43,780 bases of DNA from an uncultured Verrucomicrobiae bacterium (GCA_937957985.1 CALGOH010000069.1:1-43780); one strand, 5' to 3'; counted from the stretch's first letter, positions 33,867-43,371 are shown. Translations and numbers: made by a program. Notes: generated from the sequence alone by a model not told the origin.

Positions 33867-35291
33867 TCAGCGCTTCTTTCCGCCCAGGCCCTTCAAAAGA
33901 CCGTCGAGATCGCCCAGATCGCCGGGATTCGGCATGCCGCCGCCTCCCAAACCGGGAAATCCACCGCCCATCCCGCCGAGGCCGCCCATCATCTTCTTCA
34001 TCCGCTTCGGCGAGCGCATCATCTTGCGCATCTCGCCGAACTGCTTCAGCAGGCGGTTCACCTCCACCAGCGTGACGCCCGAGCCGGCGGCGATGCGCTG
34101 GCGGCGGGAGCCCTTGATGATTTCCGGACGCCGGCGCTCGTCGGGGGTCATGGAAAGCACGATCGCCTCGGTGCGCTTGAGCCGCTTGGGATCGAAGGCG
34201 GCGTCGGGGAGCTGCTTCTTGATCTTGTTGAAGCCGGGCATCAGCGACATCAGGCCCTTCATGTCGCCGAGCTTGCCGATCATCTTCATCTGGTCGAGGA
34301 AGTCGTAGAAGTCGAACTTGCCGGAGGCCATCCGCTCCATCGACTTCATCGCGTCCTTCTCGTCGATCTTCTGCGCGACCTGCTCGACCATGCCGACGAC
34401 GTCGCCCATGCCGAGGATGCGGTCGGCCATGCGACCCGGGTGGAATTCGAAGAGCTGGTCGAGCTTCTCGCCCTCGCCGACGTACTTGATCGGCTTGCCG
34501 GTGACCGCGCGCATCGACAGGGCGGCGCCGCCGCGGGCGTCGCCGTCGAGCTTGGTCAGCACGATGCCGTCGATGCCGACCGCCTCGTCGAAGTGCTTCG
34601 CGACCGAGACCGCGCCCTGGCCGGTGGCGGCGTCGGCGACGAGCAGGGTTTCCTGCGGCTTGAGGAAGGCGTGGAGCTTCTTGAGTTCCTCGATCAGCCG
34701 CTCGTCGATCTCCTGGCGGCCGGCGGTGTCGAAGATGATCACGTCGCCCTTCTGGGTCGCGGCCCAGGCCAGCGCATCCTTGGCGACCTTCACGACGTCG
34801 GTTTCCGAAGCGTCGGGCGTATGAACGGGAACGCCGACCTGGCCGGCGACGGTGGCGAGCTGGTCGATGGCGGCCGGGCGGTAGAGGTCGCAGGCGACCA
34901 GCAGCGGCTTGCGGCCTTCGTTCTTGAGGCGCAGCGCGAGCTTGCCCGCGGTGGTCGTCTTGCCGGCGCCGTTGAGACCGCACAGCAGGACGTGGCCGGG
35001 CGGGTCGAGATTGAGCGGGACCTGGTCGCCCCCGAGCAGGTCGGCGAGCTCGTCGTGGAAGATCTTGACGATCTGCTCGCCGGGCTTGATCGACTTGAGC
35101 ACGTCCGCGCCCATCGCCTTCTCCTTCACGTGGGTGATGAAGGTCTTGGCGACGGTGAACTCGACGTCGGCCTCGAGCAGCGCGAGGCGGATCTCGCGCA
35201 GGGCGTCGGTGATGTTCTTTTCGGAAATCTTCCCGACGCCGCGCAGGTTGCGGAAGGTCTTGTCGAGGGAGTCGGAGAGGGCGGAGAACAC
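33867..35291 (-). CDS. ffh: Signal recognition particle protein Ffh
   Basis: 474 residues from a GTG at 35291, giving MFSALSDSLDKTF, the normal start of Ffh. The upstream ATG at 35405 adds 38 residues made of repeat-derived sequence and is unlikely. GTPase motifs: GLNGAGKTTTAGKLA (P-loop), DTAGRQEIDERL, TKLDGDARGG. The M domain has the RNA-binding signature RRQRIAAGSG followed by Met/Lys/Arg-rich helices and a Gly/Met-rich tail. Ffh binds 4.5S RNA and signal sequences and directs inner-membrane proteins to FtsY. It is a core gene lying among accessory secreted-enzyme genes. No clear ribosome-binding site precedes the GTG. Confidence 0.97.
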   Translation of the reverse strand: MFSALSDSLDKTFRNLRGVGKISEKNITDALREIRLALLEADVEFTVAKTFITHVKEKAMGADVLKSIKPGEQIVKIFHDELADLLGGDQVPLNLDPPGHVLLCGLNGAGKTTTAGKLALRLKNEGRKPLLVACDLYRPAAIDQLATVAGQVGVPVHTPDASETDVVKVAKDALAWAATQKGDVIIFDTAGRQEIDERLIEELKKLHAFLKPQETLLVADAATGQGAVSVAKHFDEAVGIDGIVLTKLDGDARGGAALSMRAVTGKPIKYVGEGEKLDQLFEFHPGRMADRILGMGDVVGMVEQVAQKIDEKDAMKSMERMASGKFDFYDFLDQMKMIGKLGDMKGLMSLMPGFNKIKKQLPDAAFDPKRLKRTEAIVLSMTPDERRRPEIIKGSRRQRIAAGSGVTLVEVNRLLKQFGEMRKMMRSPKRMKKMMGGLGGMGGGFPGLGGGGMPNPGDLGDLDGLLKGLGGKKR

Positions 35292-35293
35292 GT

Positions 35294-35372
35294 CGATTGC
35301 GGATTTGGGATTGCGGATTGCGGAACGGGGGGAATGAACCGCCAAGACGCCGGGGACGCCAAGGAAAATGCT
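35294..35372. repeat. Repeat-derived sequence upstream of ffh
   Basis: Bases 35294-35325 contain a near-tandem GATTGCGGATTTGGGATTGCGGATTGCGG pattern, read here in short pieces (GATTGCGGA units). Bases 35334-35372 contain CCGCCAAGACGCCGGGGACG. Both resemble dispersed intergenic repeats that appear as spurious N-terminal peptides (SAIRNPKSAI; LGVPGVLAV) in annotated proteins of this phylum. They explain why the automatic ffh start lies too far upstream. Confidence 0.55.
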
Positions 35373-35411
35373 GAGGCCTTGATATCGGGGACCGGGCCCG
35401 CACACCTGTCA

Positions 35412-35583
35412 GTGGCATGACCGTCCCGGTCATGAACCGGTGAGGCGCTTCGGCTCTTGATCTTCGATGACCGGATGGTGGTTCGAGCATCGTCGTCGAA
35501 GGCCGTTGCGGTGGTTCACGGGAGCGTTGAAATCGGGTTGGCGCTTCAGGCGTTCCCGTTCATGACCGGGACGGTCATGCCAC
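35412..35583. repeat. REP pair (BIME-like) between the deacetylase gene and ffh
   Basis: GTGG followed by the palindrome CATGACCGTCCCGGTCATG lies at 35412-35434. The exact inverse (palindrome then CCAC) lies at 35561-35583. Head-to-head REPs with a GTGG tetranucleotide next to the stem match the design of REP/BIME elements mobilised by RAYT-type Tyr transposases (usual tetranucleotides GTAG/GGAG). The pair lies between two same-strand genes. Confidence 0.8.
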
Positions 35584-35636
35584 TGGCAGGCTGGCCTCGT
35601 CGTTCAGGAGATCGCGGAGCCCGGAATTTACGCCTC

Positions 35637-36776
35637 TCACTTGGCACTTAGGTCCCGCGGCACGTAGGCGGTTTCGCGGTCGAGGCGGAAGGTCCAGCGC
35701 AGGGGATCAGGGGCTTCCCCCGCCTCTTCGAGGGTCTTCCAGCGGACCTCGACGTCGTACTGGTCGAGGCGCAGGGGACGGTTGGTCTTCCAGGTGAGTG
35801 TTCCGCTCTCCGCATCCCAGGCTGCGGGGACGGTGCCGAAACCGGCGATGCGCATGGTGAGGGTCTCGGGGTCGATTTCTCCGGCGTCGGACAAATCGGC
35901 GGAGATCTCCGGCAGGCGGTCGCCGACGAGCGCGCCGGGCGCCGGGGTCACGGGAAAGGGCGTGGGCTTGCTGATCGCGGCGATGGCGCCGGGGTCGCCG
36001 CCGGCGATCGTGCCGAAGCGGATGGCCAGGTCGAAGATGTGGTCATGGGTGCCGAGCACGACGTATCGGGGAAGCGTGAGGTCGTCGGTGTCGCGCGTCA
36101 CCTTGTCGGGGATCACGGTGAAGAGCTGCCGGTAGCCGAATTCCTCGGCCAGCGGATACATTTCCTCGGTGTGGAAGCCGCCGGGGTAGGCGTAGGTGCT
36201 CACCTCGTCGCCGAACCGCACTTCGAGAAAGCGCTTCGATTCGCCCATCTCGGTGCGCAGGAACTTGTCGTAGGCATCCGGTCCCTCGCGGCGGTGTTCC
36301 TTGAGCGTGGCCGGGTAGGGGTGGCTCACCGAGTGGCTGCCGACCGTGGCGCCGTGCTTCTTCATCTCCTTGACCATCGCGGTGGTCAGCGCCTTGCCGC
36401 CGCCGTCGATGTAGTTCTTGTAGAGGAAGAGCGTGAAGGGATAGCCGAACTCCTTGAGGATGGGAAAAGCATCGGTGTAGACCGACTTCCAGCCGTCATC
36501 GATGGTGATCATCACCGAGCGCGGTGGCAGGTCGCCCGCACCGCGCTTCCACTTCTGGAACTCCGCCATCGAGATCACCGGGAGATTCAGCTCGCGCAGC
36601 ATCTCCCTGTGCTGCCGGAACTTCGAGGTGCGGATGCGCATCTCGGTCTCCTCCTCCGTTTTGGAGAAATCGTGGTAGCCGAGCACCGCGACCCGCACGC
36701 CGTCATCGACCGGGGCGGGCGCGGCGGCGGCGGCGACGAGGGGCAGGAGGAAAAGAAGGGCGGCTCTGCGAAGCAT
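35637..36776 (-). CDS. Exported polysaccharide deacetylase (NodB/CE4 type)
   Basis: 379 residues. Signal peptide MLRRAALLFLLPLVAAAAA. NodB motifs are visible: MITIDDGW (catalytic/metal Asp pair; TFDDG type) and GSHSVSHPYP (metal-binding His pair), then YAYPGG. The C-terminal 100 residues (after about 275) form a predicted beta-rich Ig-like domain (TMRIAGFGTVPAAW, YDVEVRWKTLEEAG). Enzymes of this fold remove N- or O-acetyl groups from peptidoglycan, chitin or other polysaccharides. A BIME-like repeat pair follows the gene, and a single REP precedes it. Substrate uncertain. Confidence 0.9.
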   Translation of the reverse strand: MLRRAALLFLLPLVAAAAAPAPVDDGVRVAVLGYHDFSKTEEETEMRIRTSKFRQHREMLRELNLPVISMAEFQKWKRGAGDLPPRSVMITIDDGWKSVYTDAFPILKEFGYPFTLFLYKNYIDGGGKALTTAMVKEMKKHGATVGSHSVSHPYPATLKEHRREGPDAYDKFLRTEMGESKRFLEVRFGDEVSTYAYPGGFHTEEMYPLAEEFGYRQLFTVIPDKVTRDTDDLTLPRYVVLGTHDHIFDLAIRFGTIAGGDPGAIAAISKPTPFPVTPAPGALVGDRLPEISADLSDAGEIDPETLTMRIAGFGTVPAAWDAESGTLTWKTNRPLRLDQYDVEVRWKTLEEAGEAPDPLRWTFRLDRETAYVPRDLSAK

Positions 36777-36879
36777 GGGGCAGTATGGCGTCGGCCCCGG
36801 CGGGATTCAAGGGCGGGGGCGGCGAGCGGCGCCGGCGATCCGTCGCCCTCCACAGCCCCGCCCGGTCCGGGCGCGCCTC

Positions 36880-36902
36880 GTGGCATGACCGTCCCGGTCA
36901 TG
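36880..36902 (+). repeat. Single REP element
   Basis: GTGG followed by CATGACCGTCCCGGTCATG, identical to the copies at 35412-35434 and (inverted) 35561-35583. It lies 104 bases upstream of the deacetylase start. Confidence 0.8.
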
Positions 36903-37283
36903 GACGGGGATAGGCCGCCGACGGGAGGAGGAAGCCGGTTCCCGGCAGAGGGACCCGCGACGCCCTCGCGCCGCGGGCGGCCGGTCGCCGCATCGGATTC
37001 CCAGCGCGCGGTCGCCGGAGCCCGCCTTGCAGCCGCCGAACCCACGCCCTGAGGTCGCCGTGACCGCCCCGCGCCCCGCGCGACACGGGGCCGGCCGGCA
37101 GGCCTGGAACGCCTGTCGTCTCTCCGCTCCTCACATGAGCCGGAACCTTCGACCCGGCCCGATGACCCGGCCGGAAACGACCATGCCTCGGAAGCACCGG
37201 GCCTCCGGCACGATCCGGCTTCGGAGGTTCCACGCCGTGCAACGGACGGGATAACTTTCTTCTCATCGTACGGGATTTCCCCT

Positions 37284-37306
37284 GGAAACCACGATTCGTG
37301 TTTTCG
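37284..37306. repeat. Near-palindrome, first copy, upstream of FRG gene
   Basis: GGAAACCACGA-T-TCGTGTTTTCG, an imperfect inverted repeat. It matches the more perfect copy at 37458-37478 and a half-copy at 37483-37500. Confidence 0.5.
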
Positions 37307-37457
37307 CGGCAAGCTGCTGCGGCTCCGATGCCGGCGATCCGGCCCGACCCCGGGCCGGCGCTGTGCCGCAAGTGCCTGAAGTTCAGCGCGAAATAGGCTC
37401 CCGATCCGCCGCCGCACCCCCTTCTTGACGGCGGAACCACGACCCCGCATCCTCCGG

Positions 37458-37478
37458 GAAAACACGATTCGTGTTTTC
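37458..37478. repeat. Near-perfect 21-bp palindrome upstream of FRG gene
   Basis: Arms GAAAACACGA and TCGTGTTTTC around one T. The right arm touches the -35 position of the candidate promoter, so it could serve as an operator; it could equally be a dispersed repeat. Confidence 0.5.
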
Positions 37479-37504
37479 CACCGGAAACCACGAGTCGATA
37501 CAAT
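37476..37504 (+). promoter_or_regulatory. Candidate promoter of the FRG gene
   Basis: TACAAT at 37499-37504 with TTCCAC 17 bases upstream. The -10 is good, the -35 weak. The start codon of the FRG gene is 38 bases further on. The 21-bp palindrome overlaps the -35. Confidence 0.3.
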
Positions 37505-37542
37505 ACACTGTTGGGGCAAGAATCTGAGCAAGCGATACTCAA

Positions 37543-38328
37543 ATGGCCAACATTCCCAGATCGAAGGTAATCAGCCACGCTGACGGAGTCAAAGAAGTCG
37601 CACTCTCCTCATGGAAGTGGTTCTTTGATTACGTTACAAAGACCTTCAAGGACTATAAGCCGTATATCTTCCGGGGACAAAGGAAGGCAACTTGGCCGCT
37701 TGAGCCTTCACTTGATCGCACGGTAAGAACGATCACGAGACCCCTGAGCCCTGTGTCTCATCTCGAGGCGTTTCGCATGTCGGCGCGTGGACGAAGAGGT
37801 CAAAATCCTCAATCGTTAAACGACAGTGAGTGGTGGGCGCTGGGTCAGCACTATGGCCTCGACACGCCGCTCCTAGACTGGACTGAATCGCCTTACCTAG
37901 GCCTGTACTTTGCCTTTGCCAAAATTAGCAATAATCTTGCGGAGAAAAGGGCTGTCTACGCCTTGAGTCGGTTCCTCGTCGAGGAAAAATCGGAGGATAT
38001 TGCCGCCGCCCACGGCGCAATCCCCGACAGGCCAGACATCATTGAGATTATATCGCCGCTCACTGACGACAACGCACGACTCGTCAATCAGCGTGGTCTG
38101 TTCACACGATCATCGCCAAGTGTCGACATAGAAAAATGGGTGAAACGGCACTTTGCAGGCAGGAAGGATCTTGTGTTATTGAAAGTCACCATTCCCGAGG
38201 CCGATGGTGACAGGGCCGACTGCCTGCGCGCCTTGAATCTCATGAATGTGAATCACTTGAGCCTTTTTCCAGATTTAAGCGGAGCCACCGAGTTCTGCAA
38301 CATGTCCTTGAAGATTGAAGGATACTGA
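37543..38328 (+). CDS. FRG-domain protein
   Basis: 261 residues. The FRG-domain signature is plain: YIFRGQRKATWPLEPSLDR (FRGQ at residues 43-46) and GQHYGLDTPLLDWTESPYLG (around 101-120), then a beta-rich C-terminal half ending near FPDLSGATEF. The family is biochemically uncharacterised and is often found in accessory and phage-associated regions. The gene is visibly lower in G+C than its neighbours, with codons such as AAA, AAT and TCA common, which suggests recent acquisition. A GIY-YIG-like gene follows after 35 bases on the same strand. No signal peptide, so cytoplasmic. A defence or mobile-element role is an inference. Confidence 0.88.
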   Translation: MANIPRSKVISHADGVKEVALSSWKWFFDYVTKTFKDYKPYIFRGQRKATWPLEPSLDRTVRTITRPLSPVSHLEAFRMSARGRRGQNPQSLNDSEWWALGQHYGLDTPLLDWTESPYLGLYFAFAKISNNLAEKRAVYALSRFLVEEKSEDIAAAHGAIPDRPDIIEIISPLTDDNARLVNQRGLFTRSSPSVDIEKWVKRHFAGRKDLVLLKVTIPEADGDRADCLRALNLMNVNHLSLFPDLSGATEFCNMSLKIEGY

Positions 38329-38363
38329 GCGGAATTGGAACTTTACACCACGGAATCTAACAA

Positions 38364-38696
38364 ATGAACCAAGCAGATATCACATGGGAAGGCGCATCCG
38401 GCGCAAAATACGGTTATTGGATAAGGTCGTTCTACACGGATTGGAAGGAGTTGCCTGGGAATTACATTTACGCAAAGGAGACTGCCCCGGATAGTGGCAA
38501 GTGGATCGCAGTTTACGTTGGCCAGACAATGAACCTTAGAAATCGTCTTGCAGGGCATGAGAAGGAGGCAGAAGCAATTCGCAATGGAGCTACACACATC
38601 CATGCACATACGTCGAGTAGCAATGAGTCGGAGCGCGTGGCCGAGGAGCGGGATCTCATTATGAAGCTGAATCCACCATGCAATGAGCGCCTATAG
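38364..38696 (+). CDS. GIY-YIG nuclease-like protein
   Basis: 110 residues. GNYIY at 32-36 and VYVGQT at 50-55 form the GIY and YIG motifs. Then come Arg59/Arg61 with His65 (NLRNRLAGHEKE), Glu90/Glu94 (candidate metal-binding Glu, SERVAEERDLI) and a C-terminal NPPCN. This is the full GIY-YIG core on a minimal scaffold with no other domain. GIY-YIG enzymes are DNA endonucleases of repair, intron and restriction systems; small stand-alone members are usually of unknown role. It shares the low-G+C composition of the preceding FRG gene and is 35 bases downstream, so the two are probably co-transcribed. Confidence 0.85.
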   Translation: MNQADITWEGASGAKYGYWIRSFYTDWKELPGNYIYAKETAPDSGKWIAVYVGQTMNLRNRLAGHEKEAEAIRNGATHIHAHTSSSNESERVAEERDLIMKLNPPCNERL

Positions 38697-38786
38697 TGCG
38701 AAGCCCCAACAAACCACTGAGGCAGACTGACAAGTGTCTGGGGTCCCAAAATTCTTAGTTGTGCCTTCATGGTTAGGGTCGGCCCT

Positions 38787-38820
38787 AAAATCCACGCACC
38801 GAAATATGATGCCGTCGAAG
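38787..38820. repeat. Direct repeat, first copy, right of the accessory insert
   Basis: ATCCACGCACCGAAATATGA followed by TGCCG. It matches 39140-39164 (ATCCACGCAGCGAAAGATGA followed by TGCCG) with two differences in 25 bases. Confidence 0.6.
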
Positions 38821-39136
38821 GGGTCCTTGAAAAGGAGCATTTAGCCACCGGCCCGAAGCCTGGTCGGGGCTGGAATCGGTTGTTTCCGGAGTGGCCGAGG
38901 TGTGGCGTGCATGAGTGTGGTGGATGAGGTTGTGGCGGGAGGAGGGAGTGAGGTTTCACCGCGCTGGATGGTGGGTTCGTCGGGCGGGGGGAAGGGGGAG
39001 AGTCCCGGGTGGAGGAGCTTGGCGGGAGCCCCGCGCCTGCCAAGCGCAGGTTCTTTTGCTTTTCAGAAACCCAGGGCGCTGCCCTGGGCTGGTAGGTTTC
39101 GGCCCTTCAGGCCGTCGAAGTTTGGTTGGGGTCCCA

Positions 39137-39164
39137 AGATCCACGCAGCGAAAGATGATGCCGG
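39137..39164. repeat. Direct repeat, second copy
   Basis: ATCCACGCAGCGAAAGATGA followed by TGCCG, same orientation as the copy at 38787-38820, about 350 bases away. Likely part of a dispersed repeat. Confidence 0.6.
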
Positions 39165-39203
39165 GCATTCCGTTCGGTGGGATTCAACGGGGGTGAGATG
39201 GAG

Positions 39204-40571
39204 TCATGCGTCCGGCAAAGCCGGACGCGACTTTTGGGGATCGACGCGCTGCTTTCTGGCGAGAACCGAGGTCAGCACCAGCAACCCGACCGCGAGGGCT
39301 GTGCAGATCGGACCGACGAGCCAGCCGAAGCGGGTGTAGGGAGTCAGCCCGCTCCGGGTGGCGACTCTGGCGACGAGCACTCCGGGATCGAAGAGAGGGA
39401 GTTCCGCGACGCGGCATCCGCGGGGGTCGATGACCTGCGTGAGGCCGGAGCTGGAGGCGACGACGATCCAGCGGCCGTTCTCGGCGGCGCGGTGGCGGGC
39501 GAGTTCGGCGTGCTGGAGGTGCTGGCGGGCGGTCCAGGGTGCGGCGTCCATGCTCGGGACGAGGAAGAGCTCCGCGCCGTTGAGCACCGCCTGGCGGACG
39601 ACGGCTTCGTAGTCGTTGTCGAAACAGATGGTGGTGCCGAGGCGGCCGAGCGGGGTCCCGACGGTCGGGACTTCCGTGCCCGGTTCACCGTCGTCGAAGA
39701 AATGCACCGGGCGGTTCTTGTCGTAGGTGCCGAGGATGGCGTCGGGTCCGATGGTCACGGCGGTGTTCGCCCATCGGTCGGCTCCGAGGTCGGTCACGGT
39801 GCCGAGCGTCAGGAAGGCGGCCCGCTTTTCCGCCAGCAGTCGCCGGACCGCAGCGAGTTGGGCGGGCTTGGTCCGGATGTCGGGCACCACGGAAACCTCG
39901 GGCCAGACGATCGCATCGAGGGGCGCTCCGGCATGCTCGGAGAGCCCGACGAGCCGGTCGAAGGGGACGTCCTCACCCTGCACCGCGGCGATGGTGAGAT
40001 CCCCCTCGGGAGTGGACGGCTGGGGAAGGTAGGCGGCGAGCGCGACGGCGGCGAGGAGGGAGAGGCCGGTCTTCATTTGCCGGAAGGCGAGGGCGGCCGC
40101 CGCGGTGGCGACCAGCAGGCTGACGCCGTAAACGCCGATCCACGGCGTGAGATATCCGGGCGGCAGGCCGGTGCCCGGGGTGATCCAGGGAAACCGCAGG
40201 GTGAACCATTCGCAGCGGAAATATTCGATCCCGGTCCACAGGACGCCGATGGCGCAGGGCAGCCACTTTCTTTCGGCGAGCGAGTCGGCGAGGTTCGCGG
40301 TGATGACGGCGAAGACGGTGGGGAAGAGGGCGAGGATGAAAAAGAGGAGGACGGCGAAAGGGCCTAAGAGGACGGCGAGCCAGTTGAGGGTGCCGGCGAA
40401 GAGTCCGAGTCCGTAGAGCAGTCCGAGTCCGAGCGCCGGGGCCGGTTTCGCGTCGTGAAGCGCGAACATCAACGGGATGGGCGAGACGAGTGCCAGCGGA
40501 TGCCAATGGAAGGGCGGGAAGGCGAGGATGCCGAGGCCGATGGCGAGAAACGTGAGGAGGAGGCGCTGCAT
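39204..40571 (-). CDS. lnt: Apolipoprotein N-acyltransferase-like protein
   Basis: 455 residues from the ATG at 40571; longer starts (40604, 40628) add repeat-derived codons. About six transmembrane segments occupy residues 1-200 (LLLTFLAIGLGILAFPPFHW and following), then a nitrilase-fold domain. The Lnt catalytic triad is recognisable: Glu in WPEVSVVPD, Lys in TYDKNRPVHF and Cys in TTICFDNDY. Sequence around the triad is divergent: the usual YxKxxLVPFGE and CYE become YDKNRPVHFFDDGEP and CFD. Lnt transfers the third acyl chain to lipoproteins in the inner membrane. A divergent or partly specialised Lnt paralogue is possible. The start region has a hairpin (40606-40621). Confidence 0.82.
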   Translation of the reverse strand: MQRLLLTFLAIGLGILAFPPFHWHPLALVSPIPLMFALHDAKPAPALGLGLLYGLGLFAGTLNWLAVLLGPFAVLLFFILALFPTVFAVITANLADSLAERKWLPCAIGVLWTGIEYFRCEWFTLRFPWITPGTGLPPGYLTPWIGVYGVSLLVATAAAALAFRQMKTGLSLLAAVALAAYLPQPSTPEGDLTIAAVQGEDVPFDRLVGLSEHAGAPLDAIVWPEVSVVPDIRTKPAQLAAVRRLLAEKRAAFLTLGTVTDLGADRWANTAVTIGPDAILGTYDKNRPVHFFDDGEPGTEVPTVGTPLGRLGTTICFDNDYEAVVRQAVLNGAELFLVPSMDAAPWTARQHLQHAELARHRAAENGRWIVVASSSGLTQVIDPRGCRVAELPLFDPGVLVARVATRSGLTPYTRFGWLVGPICTALAVGLLVLTSVLARKQRVDPQKSRPALPDA

Positions 40572-40605
40572 CGGTCGGAGGAAGAAGCTTCTTGCTTCGA
40601 GCATG

Positions 40606-40621
40606 GCGGACTGAAGTCCGC
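40606..40621. repeat. Short hairpin upstream of the lnt-like gene
   Basis: GCGGACT-GA-AGTCCGC, a 7-bp stem. It lies 34 bases upstream of the chosen start and inside the extended open frame. Could be a dispersed repeat or a leader hairpin. Confidence 0.4.
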
Positions 40622-40720
40622 GGTCCAAGTCCGGGAATCAACGGTCTCCGGCGAAGCCGCCGCGTGAGGTGAGGATTCGGACGGTCCGGAGACGTTCGAG
40701 GGCCTGCCGGGCAAAGCGGC

Positions 40721-41284
40721 TCATTTCCGCAGTGCCGAGCGTCGGCGGCTGGGCGGAGTCTTGGTCCGTGGCATGAGCACCTTGTTGGAGATGCCGCCGT
40801 AGTCGAGTGTGAAGAACACTTGGTCGCGGCGTGACTTGAGCAACGGCATCACCTTCGGCAGCGCGCCCTTCGGCATGAAACAGAAGAGCATGTTCTTTTC
40901 GCCGCTGAAGCCCTCGCCCTTGAGCAGGGTGGTGCGCAGATCGCGTTCATGAAGTTCGGCGGCGAGGGCGCGCACCTCGTCGCCGCCGACCACGCGGAGC
41001 GTCAGGTTGCCGAGCGGGATGCGGCGCTCGACCCAGATGCCGAGCACGTTGCCGATGGAAAACCCGAGCGCGAAGAACAGGCCGAGCCACGGGTTCTCCT
41101 CGATGCGGGTGAGGGTGACCGAGATCACCGAGAGCCAGATGACGACCTCGAGGAACCCGAGGATGAAGGAGGTCTTCATCCTGCCGTCGATCACGGAGAT
41201 CACCCGCAGGGTGCCGATGGTGACATCGGCCATGCGGGCGAGCATGATCAGCAGGCCGATGCCGATCGTTTCCATCCACTCCAT
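40721..41284 (-). CDS. DUF2179/UPF0316-type membrane protein
   Basis: 187 residues; a Met three codons in (41275) is an alternative start. Three hydrophobic segments occupy the first 85 residues (GIGLLIMLARMADVTIGTLR; SFILGFLEVVIWLSVISV; GLFFALGFSIGNVLGIWV). A soluble domain follows, with the conserved layout VRALAAELHERDLRTTLLKGEG and VFFTLDYGG. The family includes uncharacterised membrane proteins of many bacteria with a possible ligand- or nucleotide-binding tail domain. No partner is evident; upstream is the BIME-like repeat, downstream lnt. The last 15 residues are Arg-rich. No function can be assigned from sequence. Confidence 0.85.
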   Translation of the reverse strand: MEWMETIGIGLLIMLARMADVTIGTLRVISVIDGRMKTSFILGFLEVVIWLSVISVTLTRIEENPWLGLFFALGFSIGNVLGIWVERRIPLGNLTLRVVGGDEVRALAAELHERDLRTTLLKGEGFSGEKNMLFCFMPKGALPKVMPLLKSRRDQVFFTLDYGGISNKVLMPRTKTPPSRRRSALRK

Positions 41285-41333
41285 GGGGTGAGTGTATCGC
41301 GACGTGGCGATGGGGCAAGGGAGGGCGGATCTC

Positions 41334-41440
41334 GTGGCATGATCGTCCCGATCATGGATCGGGAAAGCGCTTCGAACCTGCTGAACCCGCAGGCCGGCGG
41401 GGTGATGCGAGCCGCGGCGTTCATGACCGGGACGGTCATG
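41334..41440. repeat. Second REP pair (BIME-like), between fucose isomerase and DUF2179-type gene
   Basis: Left copy GTGG-CATGATCGTCCCGATCATG (41334-41356); right copy CATGACCGGGACGGTCATG (41422-41440) followed by CCGC. The left stem carries compensating changes (T and A at paired positions) that keep the palindrome, which is good evidence that pairing matters. Confidence 0.8.
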
Positions 41441-41470
41441 CCGCTGGCAGACGGGAGCGTCTGCCCTCCA

Positions 41471-43249
<1,779 letters not shown>

Positions 43250-43371
43250 GGGAAAAAAACGTCTCAGGGCTGTCGTAAAATGTCAGCTCTGAAGTCAGAT
43301 AGGACCTGAAAATAGGGATAAACGTAGTGAAGCGGCACTACAGGATGCCGATAATTGTCCTGAACGAATCT

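Larger units (their letters stand above)
36777..37542. other. Non-coding region with REP and palindromes at the left edge of the accessory insert
   Basis: No convincing gene in 766 bases; overlapping open frames here are Arg/Gly/Pro-rich and not gene-like. It holds a REP at 36880-36902, two related near-palindromes (37284-37306 and 37458-37478), a half-copy at 37483-37500 and a TACAAT promoter-like box at 37499-37504. Base composition falls from very G/C-rich to A/T-richer beyond about 37480. Confidence 0.6.
38697..39203. other. Non-coding region at the right edge of the accessory insert
   Basis: No convincing gene in 507 bases. Two copies of a 25-30 base repeat lie at 38787-38820 and 39137-39164 (below). 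Between them, the sequence returns to high G+C; its minus strand encodes the repeat-like peptide SPGQRPGFLK seen in dispersed repeats of related genomes. Confidence 0.6.

Noticed and set aside
33804..35420. 538-codon plus-strand open frame
   Set aside because: Antisense to ffh; composition like other antisense frames.
36898..37578. 226-codon minus-strand open frame in the intergenic region
   Set aside because: Arg/Gly/Pro-rich, crosses the REP and palindromes, and begins inside the low-G+C insert; no motifs.
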